64,000 nucleotides of DNA from Thiohalomonas sp041685045 (lineage in GTDB: Bacteria; Pseudomonadota; Gammaproteobacteria; Thiohalomonadales; Thiohalomonadaceae): contig JAWLGP010000021.1 in assembly GCA_041685045.1 (NCBI GenBank), positions 13,994 to 77,993 on the forward strand. The letters run 5' to 3'. The notes beneath the pieces are model-generated. The model was not told where the DNA came from and made no database searches. It worked only from the letters and a program-made list of their open reading frames with translations. How positions within the stretch are numbered: the stretch's first letter is position 1; every line of letters starts with the position of its first letter. The translations under genes were made by a program, and so were the position numbers. Positions 16,161 through 24,913 of the stretch are shown piece by piece.

Positions 16161-18035
16161 TCACTCCACCTCGATGACGATCCGATCGCCGGGATAAATA
16201 CGATCCGGGTCCTCGATCCCGCTGGCGCTGGCCAGTTCCCTGAAGCGGAAGGCGTTCCGCAGGTAGCGGCGGGCGATGCTCCAGAGGGTGTCACCCCGCA
16301 CCACCACGTACTCGAAGCGGCAACGCGGACAGCTGCGCCGGGCCTCGCCGTTGGCACGCGGCAGCGGCGGCGCGGCGATGGTCTCGAAGCGCGGACCGCC
16401 TTCGGTTGGCGTCCCGTCCTGCGCCGGCGTGGGCTGGGCCGCTGCTGCTGTGTTGTCGGCAGCGGGTTCGGGTTCCGGCTCCGGTGTCGGAAGCGGCTCG
16501 CCGGGCGGCGCTTCTGCCGGCGGCGCCGGCTCCACAGTTGCGCCCGATGCTACGTCCGCCAGCCATTCATCGAGCAGGGCCGCGCGGGGGACCTGGACCA
16601 CCAGTTCTCGCGGTGGCCGGCTGACCGGTTCGCCGCTCGCGACCGCTTCCGGGGGCGGGTCGACCGCTGCCGCGGCGATGACCGCTTCCACCGGACTGGC
16701 CTGCGCCATGGCAGTAAACGCTTCCGGCGAGCGGTCATCTTTCGTGGCGGTGACCGCCCCTTCCTGCAAGTCGACCGGTGCCGTGGTGACTTCCGCTTCC
16801 GACGGGCTGGCCTGTTCGGAAAAGGTGGTGGCTCCCGGGTGGCCGTCCGGCTCGTGGTCGGGTTCCGGCAGGCGAGTCGCTGCTTTGGTGGTCGTGGTGT
16901 CCGCCGGCTCCGTTACGGCGGTCTGATCGCTTGGGGTGGAAGTCGGCTCGGAGGCCGGCGTCGGTGACGATGGCGATGGCGATGGCGATGGCGATGGCGA
17001 TATCGTGGGCGCCGGCATGTGGCCGGGCCGGTCCCCCACAAAGTCAAGCCGTCGTTCCGCCGAGGTATCGACTGGCGCGCTTAATGCGGCGCGCGGCGGC
17101 GTCCAGTGGACCGGGACCGGATCCACCCAAGGCTGCCACCAGAGCAGCACGATGGCCACAATCGCCAGCGGGACCAGGACGACTGACGCCAGCAGCGCTC
17201 TGTCACCGGCTGCCCCCTCGGCTTCGATTACCGGCGGCTCGCGGTGGGTCACGGTCGGGCGCGGAGGTGGCTGGACGGCGCTGGACGGGGTTGATGGCGG
17301 CGGCCGACGGGGTGGAACCGGCGGCTTGGGCGACAGCGGTGGCTCCCGCCGTGGTTCCGGGCGGCGGGCGCCTGCCGGCGTTTCGGCGGATAGCGGCGCC
17401 GATACTGTCGTCGCTCCCGGGGGGGAATTGCGCACCAGAGCCGTGGCCGCCGGCGCGCTCCGTGGCCGGCCGGGCATGGGTCCGGTCTCCGGCCTTTCGG
17501 AACTTTGCGCGGGAGGCGGCAACGGTGTCGCCGAGGGGTCGGCAGCCGTTACGGTAGGCGGCGGGAGAGCGCCTTCATCCCTCAGCAATTCCAGGTGATG
17601 GCGCAAAGGACCGTGGTCCTCAAGGTCCAGCAGCGCATCGAGCCGCGCGTAAAGATACAGCCGCCCCTCGTAGACAAACCCCCTCGGGAAGATGCGGCGC
17701 GGCAGATAGGCCGGGAGCGCTCGCCACTGGCCGCCCCCGCTCTCCACGAGATCGTCGACGGCGTCCACGTGCAGGCCGAAGAACCGGCCCGGTGGCTGAT
17801 AGACCAGCACCCGTCCAGCGGCGGCCGGTGTCAGTTCGAGCTGTGCCGCCAGCTCGACCAGCTGATGGACATGCCCGGCATGATGGAACAGACCGGGACG
17901 CGCACGGCTGGCGCCCGGCGTCCGTGTCACCCGCTCCGGCCGCGCAATAACCCGCGCCACCTCGCCGGCATCCACGGCAAAGCGCAACACGTCGATACGG
18001 AACAGCAGCAGTCGATCGGGGCTTGGATGCTCCAC
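16161..18035 (-). CDS. CheW-like domain / transmembrane / LysM fusion protein
   Basis: The 624-aa product has an unusual architecture. Residues 5-150 resemble a CheW domain (LLLFRIDVLRFAVDAGEV, then GRVLVYQPPGRFFGLHVDAV and VYEGRLYLYARLDALLD). A proline/serine-rich linker runs from 155 to 275. A membrane helix lies at about 280-301 (LLASVVLVPLAIVAIVLLWW). A long low-complexity Pro/Ala/Glu stretch follows to about 560, with a run of Ser-Pro coded by five GATGGC repeats at 16969-16998. A CPRC pair then precedes a C-terminal LysM (about 573-623, VVVRGDTLWSIARRYL). This would place CheW in the cytoplasm and LysM at the peptidoglycan. It lies between rsmA and the HExxH gene. Its function is unknown. 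Confidence 0.85.
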   Translation of the reverse strand: MEHPSPDRLLLFRIDVLRFAVDAGEVARVIARPERVTRTPGASRARPGLFHHAGHVHQLVELAAQLELTPAAAGRVLVYQPPGRFFGLHVDAVDDLVESGGGQWRALPAYLPRRIFPRGFVYEGRLYLYARLDALLDLEDHGPLRHHLELLRDEGALPPPTVTAADPSATPLPPPAQSSERPETGPMPGRPRSAPAATALVRNSPPGATTVSAPLSAETPAGARRPEPRREPPLSPKPPVPPRRPPPSTPSSAVQPPPRPTVTHREPPVIEAEGAAGDRALLASVVLVPLAIVAIVLLWWQPWVDPVPVHWTPPRAALSAPVDTSAERRLDFVGDRPGHMPAPTISPSPSPSPSPSSPTPASEPTSTPSDQTAVTEPADTTTTKAATRLPEPDHEPDGHPGATTFSEQASPSEAEVTTAPVDLQEGAVTATKDDRSPEAFTAMAQASPVEAVIAAAAVDPPPEAVASGEPVSRPPRELVVQVPRAALLDEWLADVASGATVEPAPPAEAPPGEPLPTPEPEPEPAADNTAAAAQPTPAQDGTPTEGGPRFETIAAPPLPRANGEARRSCPRCRFEYVVVRGDTLWSIARRYLRNAFRFRELASASGIEDPDRIYPGDRIVIEVE

Positions 18036-18149
18036 GGCGCGGGTGTGAGAGGAACCTGCAACGGTTAACGGCAGCCTTGAGCGCGGCTTGAGCCGCGCTG
18101 AAGACGGGTACCCGCGTGGCCCTTTCCCCTCGCGCGAGAGCTGTATGAG

Positions 18150-18917
18150 TTATTCGACAGCGTCAGCCAGCCGGGCGAATTCGGCGACACTTAGTGTTTC
18201 CGGCCGACGGCCCGGGTCGATCCCCAAAGCGGCAATGGTCTCGGCGTCCAGCTCGCCTTTCAGGTTATTGCGCAGGGTCTTGCGGCGCTGGGTGAAGGCC
18301 TTGGCGACAATACGGGCGAACACCGCCGCATCGCGTACCGCCACCGGAGAAATGGTATAGGGCACCAGCCGGACCACGGCCGAGTAGACCTTGGGTGCCG
18401 GCTTGAACGCCCCCGGCGGCACGTCGAACAACGCCTCCACCCGACAGCGCTGCTGCACCATGATACTCAGCCGCCCGTAATCCCCGCCGCCCGGCGCGGC
18501 AGCCAGGCGATCCACCACCTCTTTTTGCAGCATGAAGTGCATGTCATGCACACAGGCAGACTGATCCAGGAGGTGAAACAGCAGCGGGGTGGAGATGTTG
18601 TAGGGCAGGTTGCCTACCACGCGCAGCGGACCGGCCGCGGCGAGGGAGCAGAAGTCGAATTGCAGGGCATCGGCATTGTGCAGGTGCAGCGCCGCCCCGA
18701 ACCGCTCGGCCAGGCGCGGGACCAGATCACGGTCCAGTTCCACGGCTTCCAGGCGGTCGACGGCCGCGAGCAGCGGCTCGGTCAACGCCCCCATCCCGGG
18801 ACCGATCTCCACCAGCCGGTCGTCGCGCCGGGGGTTGATGGCGCGCACGATGCGGTCGATCACGCGTGGATCGTGCAGGAAGTTCTGGCCGAAGCGTTTG
18901 CGGGCGCGATGCTGCAT
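18150..18917 (-). CDS. rsmA: 16S rRNA dimethyladenosine transferase RsmA/KsgA
   Basis: RsmA dimethylates the two adjacent adenines near the 3' end of 16S rRNA during 30S maturation. The 255-aa protein has RKRFGQNFLHDPRVIDRIV, the SAM-binding VEIGPGMGALTEPLL and the catalytic VVGNLPYNISTPLLFHLL. Length is near the norm (about 270). The ATG at 18917 overlaps the pdxA stop by one base (TGATG). apaG, which normally follows, is 5 kb downstream. Confidence 0.97.
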   Translation of the reverse strand: MQHRARKRFGQNFLHDPRVIDRIVRAINPRRDDRLVEIGPGMGALTEPLLAAVDRLEAVELDRDLVPRLAERFGAALHLHNADALQFDFCSLAAAGPLRVVGNLPYNISTPLLFHLLDQSACVHDMHFMLQKEVVDRLAAAPGGGDYGRLSIMVQQRCRVEALFDVPPGAFKPAPKVYSAVVRLVPYTISPVAVRDAAVFARIVAKAFTQRRKTLRNNLKGELDAETIAALGIDPGRRPETLSVAEFARLADAVE

Positions 18918-19888
18918 CAGGTCTGGCTCATCTCAGTGGCCACCTCGATGGCGTAGGCGAGGCTGCCGGTACTGACCTTGCCCGTACCGGCCAGCGCCAG
19001 CGCCGTGCCGTGGTCGACGGAAGTCCGCACCAGCGGCAGGCCGAGGGTGACGTTCACGGCGTTGCCGAACCCCTTGTGTTTAAGCACCGGCAGGCCCTGG
19101 TCGTGGTACATGGCCAACACCGCATCCACCCCCTCCAGCGCCGGCGGCGTGAAGGCGGTGTCGGCCGGCAGCGGGCCAACGAGATCGAAGCCGCGCCCGC
19201 GAAGCGCCTGCAGTGCCGGCGTGATCACCTCCAGCTCCTCGCGCCCCAGGTGGCCCTCCTCGCCGGCGTGCGGGTTCAGGCCACAGACGGCGATACGCGG
19301 CCGCTGGAGCCGAAAACGACGCCGCAGATCGCCGTCGAGGATGGTCAAGGTCTCGATCAAGCCGTCGCGGGTAATGGCCGCCGGCACGTCGGCCAGTGGC
19401 AGGTGGGTGGTGGCGAGAGCCACCCGCAGGCCCGGCGTGGCCAGCATCATCACCACCCGGTCGATCCCGGCCCGGGCCGCGAGGAACTCGGTATGGCCGG
19501 TGAACGGAACGCCGGCCTCGTTGATCACCGCCTTGTGCACCGGTGCGGTGACCATGGCGGCGAAACGCCCGTCGATACAACGGTCGACCGCGACCTCGAG
19601 GGTCTCGAGCACGTAGCGGGCGTTGGCCGGATCGAGCCGCCCCGGCTCGGCCGGTTGCCGCAGCGGCACCGGCAGCACGCTGAGGGTTCCGGCTTCCCGC
19701 GCGGCCGCTTCACCGTCGCGGTACCCGATCACCCGCAGCGGCAGCCCGAGCCGGCGGGCGCGGTCCGCCAACAGCTCCGGATCGGCCACCACCACCAGCG
19801 ACTCGGCGCGCGGGTGCTGCGCGAGCAGGACGCAGAGGTCGGGACCGATGCCGGCCGGCTCACCGGCGGTGATGACTATGGGTTTCAT
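18917..19888 (-). CDS. pdxA: 4-hydroxythreonine-4-phosphate dehydrogenase
   Basis: PdxA oxidises 4-phosphohydroxy-L-threonine in the pyridoxal phosphate pathway. The 323-aa protein contains ITAGEPAGIGPDL, the metal-binding histidine regions PFTGHTEFLAARAG and LNPHAGEEGHLGREE, and AMYHDQGLPVLKHKGFG. Length is typical. It lies between surA and rsmA as in E. coli. A 190-bp gap packed with ACAGGATTA repeats separates it from surA. Confidence 0.97.
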   Translation of the reverse strand: MKPIVITAGEPAGIGPDLCVLLAQHPRAESLVVVADPELLADRARRLGLPLRVIGYRDGEAAAREAGTLSVLPVPLRQPAEPGRLDPANARYVLETLEVAVDRCIDGRFAAMVTAPVHKAVINEAGVPFTGHTEFLAARAGIDRVVMMLATPGLRVALATTHLPLADVPAAITRDGLIETLTILDGDLRRRFRLQRPRIAVCGLNPHAGEEGHLGREELEVITPALQALRGRGFDLVGPLPADTAFTPPALEGVDAVLAMYHDQGLPVLKHKGFGNAVNVTLGLPLVRTSVDHGTALALAGTGKVSTGSLAYAIEVATEMSQT

Positions 19889-19917
19889 GGGGTGGTGGGT
19901 GCTCGATCCGATAGGAC

Positions 19918-20056
19918 AGGGTTAACAGGATTAACAGGATTAACAGGATTAACAGGATTTTTTAGGTTAAATACCGCTCGAAAAATCAGATGGGCACAAT
20001 CTCTAAATCCACAAAACCCATCCTGTTAATCCTGAAAACATCCTGTTAATCCTGTT
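19918..20056. repeat. ACAGGATTA repeat pair between surA and pdxA
   Basis: Four direct copies of a 10-bp TTAACAGGAT unit fill about 19920-19960, and the reverse complement (ATCCTGTTAA, three partial copies) fills 20028-20056. The two groups can pair as a long stem. This ACAGGATTA family is a common dispersed repeat in proteobacteria. It separates two genes of one operon, so it may set the ratio of surA to pdxA message. Confidence 0.85.
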
Positions 20057-20077
20057 GAATTGGAAACGCTCCGAACC

Positions 20078-21373
20078 TCAACTATCGAGCATCACCTTCA
20101 CGTAGGCCTCGTCGCGTAGCCGGCGCAGCCAGTTCTGGAGTTCCTCTTCGACCTTGCGTTCACGCAGGGCGTTGTGGGCCCGGGTACGCAGGAAGGTGTC
20201 GGTGTCGTCATAGTCCCGGCGCTCCAGTACCTGCACGATGTGCCAGCCGAAGTCGCTCTTGAACGGTTCACTGATCTGCCCCGGTGCCAGTTCACCCAGG
20301 GCCTTTTCGAAGGCGGGCACGAACTGACCGGGGTTGGCCCAGCCGAGGTCGCCGCCCTTGGGGGTGGAGCCCGGGTCCTGGGAGTGGGTGCGGGCCAGTT
20401 TGGCAAAGTCTTCGCCTGAGATGACCCGATCCCGCAGCCGGGCCAGACGGCTGCGGGCGTCGTCGTCGGAGGTGAGTTCGTCGGTGCGGATCAGGATGTG
20501 ACGGGCGTGGGTCTGCTGCACCAGGTGCCGTTGCTCCCCGCGGCGGCCTTCGAGGCGGATGATATGGAAGCCGCTGGAGCTGCGGATGGGGTCGCTGACG
20601 TCGCCTTCCTGCATATCGGCCATCAGGTCGGCGAACAGCGTCGGCAACTGGTCACCACGCCGCCAACCCAGATCCCCTCCTTCGAGGGCCTGTTGTCCAT
20701 CCGAATGGGCAACGGCCAGTTCCCGAAAATCCTCGCCCGCCCGCAAGCGCCCCACCAGGCCTTCCGCCTCGTTACGGGCGGCCTGCACCTGTTCGGGCGT
20801 CGGTGCCTCGGGCGTAGCCACCAGGATGTGGGAGAGGTGGTATTCGGCACCTTCCAACTGCTGCGAGGTTTGCCGCTCCAGCAGGAAATCCACTTCCCGC
20901 GGGCTGACGGTCACGCGGTTGGCCACCTCGCGGGCGCGCAGCCGGCTGATGACCATCTCATCCCGGATCTGCTCCCGGAAGGTGGCAAACGGAATCCCGT
21001 CCCGTTCCAGTACCTCACGAAACTGAGTGAGGCTGAGCCCATTGTCGCGCGCCACCTGTTCGATGGCGCGATTGACCGTCTCGTCGTCGACACGAATCCC
21101 GATGCGCTCGGCACGATCGAGTTGCAGCCGCTCCACAATCAAGCGTTCGAGCACCTGGCGGCGCAGCAGGTCGTCCGGGGGCAGCCGGGTGTTGTCGGCG
21201 GTGAGCCGCTGCTTGATGTTGTCGAGCCGGTTCTCCAACTCCTGAAGCGTGATCACGTTGTCGTCCACCACAGCGACGACGCGGTCGAGTTCCACGATCC
21301 GGGGTACGCCGATGGCGGTTGCACTGCTCAGGAACAGCAGGAGGGTCGTTACGATGAGTGCCGATGATTTCAT
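20078..21373 (-). CDS. surA: periplasmic chaperone / peptidyl-prolyl isomerase SurA
   Basis: SurA escorts unfolded outer-membrane proteins such as LptD to the BAM complex. The start is ATG 21373 (MKSSALIVTTLLLFLSSATA), giving 431 aa with a signal peptide; the frame extends 22 codons upstream but overlaps the lptD end. The mature protein has the SurA N domain (VAVVDDNVITLQELENRL), two parvulin domains (HLSHILVATPEAPTPEQ and ARHILIRTDELTSDDDAR) and a C-terminal helix. Length is typical. It is 10 bp from lptD, its main client. Confidence 0.97.
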   Translation of the reverse strand: MKSSALIVTTLLLFLSSATAIGVPRIVELDRVVAVVDDNVITLQELENRLDNIKQRLTADNTRLPPDDLLRRQVLERLIVERLQLDRAERIGIRVDDETVNRAIEQVARDNGLSLTQFREVLERDGIPFATFREQIRDEMVISRLRAREVANRVTVSPREVDFLLERQTSQQLEGAEYHLSHILVATPEAPTPEQVQAARNEAEGLVGRLRAGEDFRELAVAHSDGQQALEGGDLGWRRGDQLPTLFADLMADMQEGDVSDPIRSSSGFHIIRLEGRRGEQRHLVQQTHARHILIRTDELTSDDDARSRLARLRDRVISGEDFAKLARTHSQDPGSTPKGGDLGWANPGQFVPAFEKALGELAPGQISEPFKSDFGWHIVQVLERRDYDDTDTFLRTRAHNALRERKVEEELQNWLRRLRDEAYVKVMLDS

Positions 21374-21383
21374 GCAGTTTCCG

Positions 21384-23666
21384 TCATTCGAGTCCAAGGA
21401 TGTCGCGCTCGATCTCGTCATCGAGCCCGCGGCCGACACGGGTCAGGCCCTTCAGTTCGAGCTGGATCATGATGCTGTTTTCCGTGTCGGAATCGATCAC
21501 CCGTCCGCCGCGAAGGGTGCTTTTCAGGATCGAGCGGCCCACGAGGCGCAGGGACCAGCAGCAGTTCTGATATTCGAAACCCAGAACGGTATCCAGATCC
21601 TGTTCGTTCTCCAAATCGTAATTCCAGCGCCCCAACACGTTCCAGTGCGTGCTTACCGGCCAGAAGAAGGCCAGGTCCGTCATCTGTCGACTCTGAAGTC
21701 GCGTGGCCTTTTCCCGCTCGCGATAACTGAACACTACGGACTGGCGCGGGCCCGGCCGGTAACGGACCCGACTGGTCAGGGTCTCGGTGTCGTTGGTGTC
21801 GGGGTCCCACACGGTGGTCGCGGACAGGTCCAGGGCGTCGGTCGGCCGCGACCGCAGTTCACCCACCAGGTTGGAGTAGTCCCGGGTCGCCACCGGTGAG
21901 CCCGGATTGAGTCCCACTCGTCGGTCGCGGAAATAAAAGATCTGACCGATGCCGGCGCTGGCCAGTTCCTTACCGCTCGCCGCATCCAGAAAACGGGTGC
22001 TGACAGCGGCCGAGATCTGATTGGCGTCCCCGACCCGGTCGGCGCCGGTGAAGCGGTTTTCCCGAAACAGCTGGGCAAAGCTCATGGAATAGGCGCGGGT
22101 GTCGAACAGCGGCAGCTGCGACTGGTCCTCGTAGGGGACATAGAGATAAAACAGCCGCGGCTCGAGGGTCTGGATGTAGCGGTTGGCGCCGATGGCGAGG
22201 TCACGCTCGAAGAACAGGCCGCTGTCGAGGCTGAAGACAGGCAGCGTCCGTGTGGGGGTGGTGTCGGCCGCCGTCCGCTCCAAATCGTATTCGGTGTGAC
22301 GCAGTGTCAGACGAGGGGTCAGGAACCCGGCCGCCCTTTCATAGGGCAGCATCAGCGCCGGGGCCAGGTCGACACGCTGGCCGATCACCTTGCTGGCACT
22401 TTCGTGGTCGAAGCGCACGTATTCACTGTACCAGCCGTATTCAAACGCCCCCTCGCCGATGGGTCGGGCGGTCTGCAGCAACAGTTGGGGCATCCGCTCA
22501 TACTGCGGACTGCGATTCAGCACCTGGTAGTTCTGCACACGCCCCCGGAAACGCCAGTTGCTGCCGAGATAAACCAGATCGAGCCGTCGCTCCAGCTGCG
22601 TTTGGCTGGTGAGGCTCTGACTGGTGGCGAGGTCGAAGAAGTAGTTGTCGTCCGAGACCGAGTTGTACAGCGCATTTAGCCGCCAGTTCTCGGTCAGGTT
22701 CTGCCGATGACTGAAGGCGAGGGAGGAGCGGTCGTCGCCGAACAACGCATCGTCCGGCAGGTACTCGCCGCTGATCTCGCCGGCCCCGGTCGGGAACAGA
22801 TAACGGAATTCACCATACAGCATGGCGCCCCGCTCCTCGATGTAGTGCGGGGTGATGGTGGCATCGCGATTGGGGGCGATGTTCCAGTAGTAGGGCACGG
22901 CCAGTTCGAAGCCGTTGGTGTCGGAAGAACCGATGGACGGAGCCAGCAGGCCGCTTTTTCGTCCGGACAGAGGGAAATTGAGATAAGGCGTGTAGACGAA
23001 CGGCACCCCCATGAACGCGACCGAAACGTTCCAGGCCTCTCCGGTGTTGGTGGCCTCGTCCAGCGCCAACCGCTCGGCATTCAGCTGCCAATCCTTCTGT
23101 CCGGGCGGGCAGGTGGAGTAGGTGACCGTCCCCAGTTCGGTGAACTCGGGGGTGATGATGTCCACCAGCTCCGCGTGACCGAAGCCGTGGGCCGCCGGCA
23201 GATAGAAGTCGGCGTCGTGCACCACCCCACTGTCCCGTTCCAGCCGCATCTCCGCGCGAACACCATCGAGTTGCAGGTCCAGGGTGCGATAGCCGACGTC
23301 GCCAATCACCGTCAGCACGTCGGTGCGCTGGTTGTAAATCACCTCCTCCCCGGTCAGGAGTTGGTCGTCGCGAACCACCTCTACCCCGCCACTGAAGACA
23401 TTGATCTGCTCCCCGCTGGAGCGCAGCCGGCCGGCCTGCACGTAGGTGACGCCCGGCTGCCGCTCGGCCGGCAGTACCACTGCCGGCGGCGGCGCCGGGC
23501 ACAGCGTCCACTGCCGGTCGCTCTCGGACCCCGAAGCATCCTCCTGGGCAGAGGCGGCGGTCGCCAGGATGAGCGCCGCCAGGGCGGTCAATGGGAAGGG
23601 AGGTTTGGGCAACTGCTTGGTTCCGGTTAGGCTGACGGCGGCTCGAAAAACGGCATAAGGTCGCAT
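21384..23666 (-). CDS. lptD: LPS-assembly outer-membrane protein LptD
   Basis: LptD is the outer-membrane barrel that, with LptE, inserts lipopolysaccharide into the outer leaflet. The 760-aa protein has an N-terminal export signal (about 25-40), an OstA/LptA-like beta-jellyroll (about 70-200) and a C-terminal 26-strand barrel domain. The four cysteines that form interdomain disulfides in E. coli have counterparts: WTLCPAPP (residue 56), YSTCPPGQ (about 186) and the adjacent pair in YQNCCWSLRL (about 702-703). It is first in the lptD-surA-pdxA-rsmA operon and diverges from amgK. Confidence 0.97.
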   Translation of the reverse strand: MRPYAVFRAAVSLTGTKQLPKPPFPLTALAALILATAASAQEDASGSESDRQWTLCPAPPPAVVLPAERQPGVTYVQAGRLRSSGEQINVFSGGVEVVRDDQLLTGEEVIYNQRTDVLTVIGDVGYRTLDLQLDGVRAEMRLERDSGVVHDADFYLPAAHGFGHAELVDIITPEFTELGTVTYSTCPPGQKDWQLNAERLALDEATNTGEAWNVSVAFMGVPFVYTPYLNFPLSGRKSGLLAPSIGSSDTNGFELAVPYYWNIAPNRDATITPHYIEERGAMLYGEFRYLFPTGAGEISGEYLPDDALFGDDRSSLAFSHRQNLTENWRLNALYNSVSDDNYFFDLATSQSLTSQTQLERRLDLVYLGSNWRFRGRVQNYQVLNRSPQYERMPQLLLQTARPIGEGAFEYGWYSEYVRFDHESASKVIGQRVDLAPALMLPYERAAGFLTPRLTLRHTEYDLERTAADTTPTRTLPVFSLDSGLFFERDLAIGANRYIQTLEPRLFYLYVPYEDQSQLPLFDTRAYSMSFAQLFRENRFTGADRVGDANQISAAVSTRFLDAASGKELASAGIGQIFYFRDRRVGLNPGSPVATRDYSNLVGELRSRPTDALDLSATTVWDPDTNDTETLTSRVRYRPGPRQSVVFSYREREKATRLQSRQMTDLAFFWPVSTHWNVLGRWNYDLENEQDLDTVLGFEYQNCCWSLRLVGRSILKSTLRGGRVIDSDTENSIMIQLELKGLTRVGRGLDDEIERDILGLE

Positions 23667-23748
23667 AGGATAACGTTTCGCTTCAAATTCCCGAAGCCTG
23701 GTGCCCGTTTTGGTGAGAACAACCGGGCCGCTACCGGGGTCGGATCGC

Positions 23749-23754
23749 TATAAT
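23749..23754 (+). promoter_or_regulatory. -10 box for amgK
   Basis: A perfect TATAAT lies 30 bp before the amgK GTG start in the divergent lptD/amgK gap. No good -35 box is visible at 16-18 bp upstream, so this rests on the -10 alone. Confidence 0.45.
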
Positions 23755-23783
23755 GGGGCCTGTCGACGAAACCGGACCCGACC

Positions 23784-24782
23784 GTGCCACAACGCGTTCA
23801 ACAGCTTACCCGCTGGTTGCAGCGGGATTTGGGACTGCCGCCATTCGAGCTGACCCCGGCATCGGCCGACGCCAGCTTTCGCCGCTATTTCCGTATCCGC
23901 TTCGGCGGCGAGTCGCGCATCGCCATGGATGCCCCGCCCGAGAAGGAGGACATCGTTCCGTTTGTCCGCATCGCGCGGGCCTTGCGTGCGATCGGACTGA
24001 ACGTCCCCGAGATCCACCACGAAAACCACGCAGAAGGCTTTCTCCTGCTCGGGGATCTCGGCGATCAGCCGTACCTCGACGCGCTAAACCATGACAGCGT
24101 GGAGCGACTCTATGGCGACGCGCTCGGGGCGCTGGCCATCTTGCAGGCATGCGGCCCCGGAGCGGAGCTGCTGCCCACCTATGACCGGGCACTGCTGCTG
24201 CGGGAGATGGAGCTGTTCCGCGAGTGGTTCGTGGGCCGCCACCTCGGCCTGACCCTCGACGAGCGCGAACAGCGCCTGCTGGACCGGAGCTTCGACCTGC
24301 TCGCCGAGGCGGCACTTTCCCAACCCCAGGTGACGGTGCACCGTGATTACCACTCCCGCAATCTGATGGTGGGCGAGCATAACCCCGGGATCATCGACTT
24401 CCAGGATGCGGTGGTCGGCGCCGTCACCTACGACCTGGTCTCGCTCCTGCGCGACGCCTATGTCGCTTGGCCGCGGGAGCGGGTCGACGAGTGGGTGCTC
24501 GGCTACCACGATTTGGCGGTCGATTCCGGCATCCTGCGCGAGCGGGGCGAGGAGCGTTTTCTGCGTTGGTTCGACCTGATGGGGGCCCAGCGCCACCTGA
24601 AGGTGCTCGGGATCTTCTGCCGCCTGAACTACCGCGACGGCAAATCACGCTACCTGGATGACCTGCCGCTCACCCTCGATTACCTGCGCGAGGAGGCGGG
24701 CCGTCAGCCCGAGTTGGCGGAGCTAGGCGCGTTCCTGGAAGAGCGGGTGGTGCCGGTGGTTGCCGGGGCAGTGGAAAGTTGA
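23784..24782 (+). CDS. amgK: anomeric MurNAc/GlcNAc kinase AmgK-like phosphotransferase
   Basis: This 332-aa aminoglycoside-phosphotransferase-fold kinase lies divergent from lptD, the place where AmgK is found in Pseudomonas. AmgK phosphorylates MurNAc at C1 in a peptidoglycan recycling route that bypasses de novo UDP-MurNAc synthesis. Key motifs are the Brenner-type VTVHRDYHSRNLMV, the metal-binding IIDFQDAVVGAVTYDLVSLL, and an N-terminal SFRRYFRI. The start is GTG 23784. murU, the nucleotidyltransferase that normally follows, is absent here; mtfA comes next after 131 bp. Confidence 0.88.
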   Translation: MPQRVQQLTRWLQRDLGLPPFELTPASADASFRRYFRIRFGGESRIAMDAPPEKEDIVPFVRIARALRAIGLNVPEIHHENHAEGFLLLGDLGDQPYLDALNHDSVERLYGDALGALAILQACGPGAELLPTYDRALLLREMELFREWFVGRHLGLTLDEREQRLLDRSFDLLAEAALSQPQVTVHRDYHSRNLMVGEHNPGIIDFQDAVVGAVTYDLVSLLRDAYVAWPRERVDEWVLGYHDLAVDSGILRERGEERFLRWFDLMGAQRHLKVLGIFCRLNYRDGKSRYLDDLPLTLDYLREEAGRQPELAELGAFLEERVVPVVAGAVES

Positions 24783-24913
24783 TCGTGGATAAAACCCGTC
24801 GCAGAGACGCAGAGGCGCAGAGGGGATGAATTGATGGGGGACAGCTGCCTCGAAGCTCCGGTGCGGCTCTGGACCAATACGGCCTATGTGGCCGCGATCG
24901 TCGGTTAGAGGGT

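Noticed and set aside
24833..24907. 24-codon frame between amgK and mtfA (MGDSCLEAPVRLW...)
   Set aside because: Too short, no convincing ribosome binding site and no recognisable match; it could be a scrap of a lost gene but cannot be supported.
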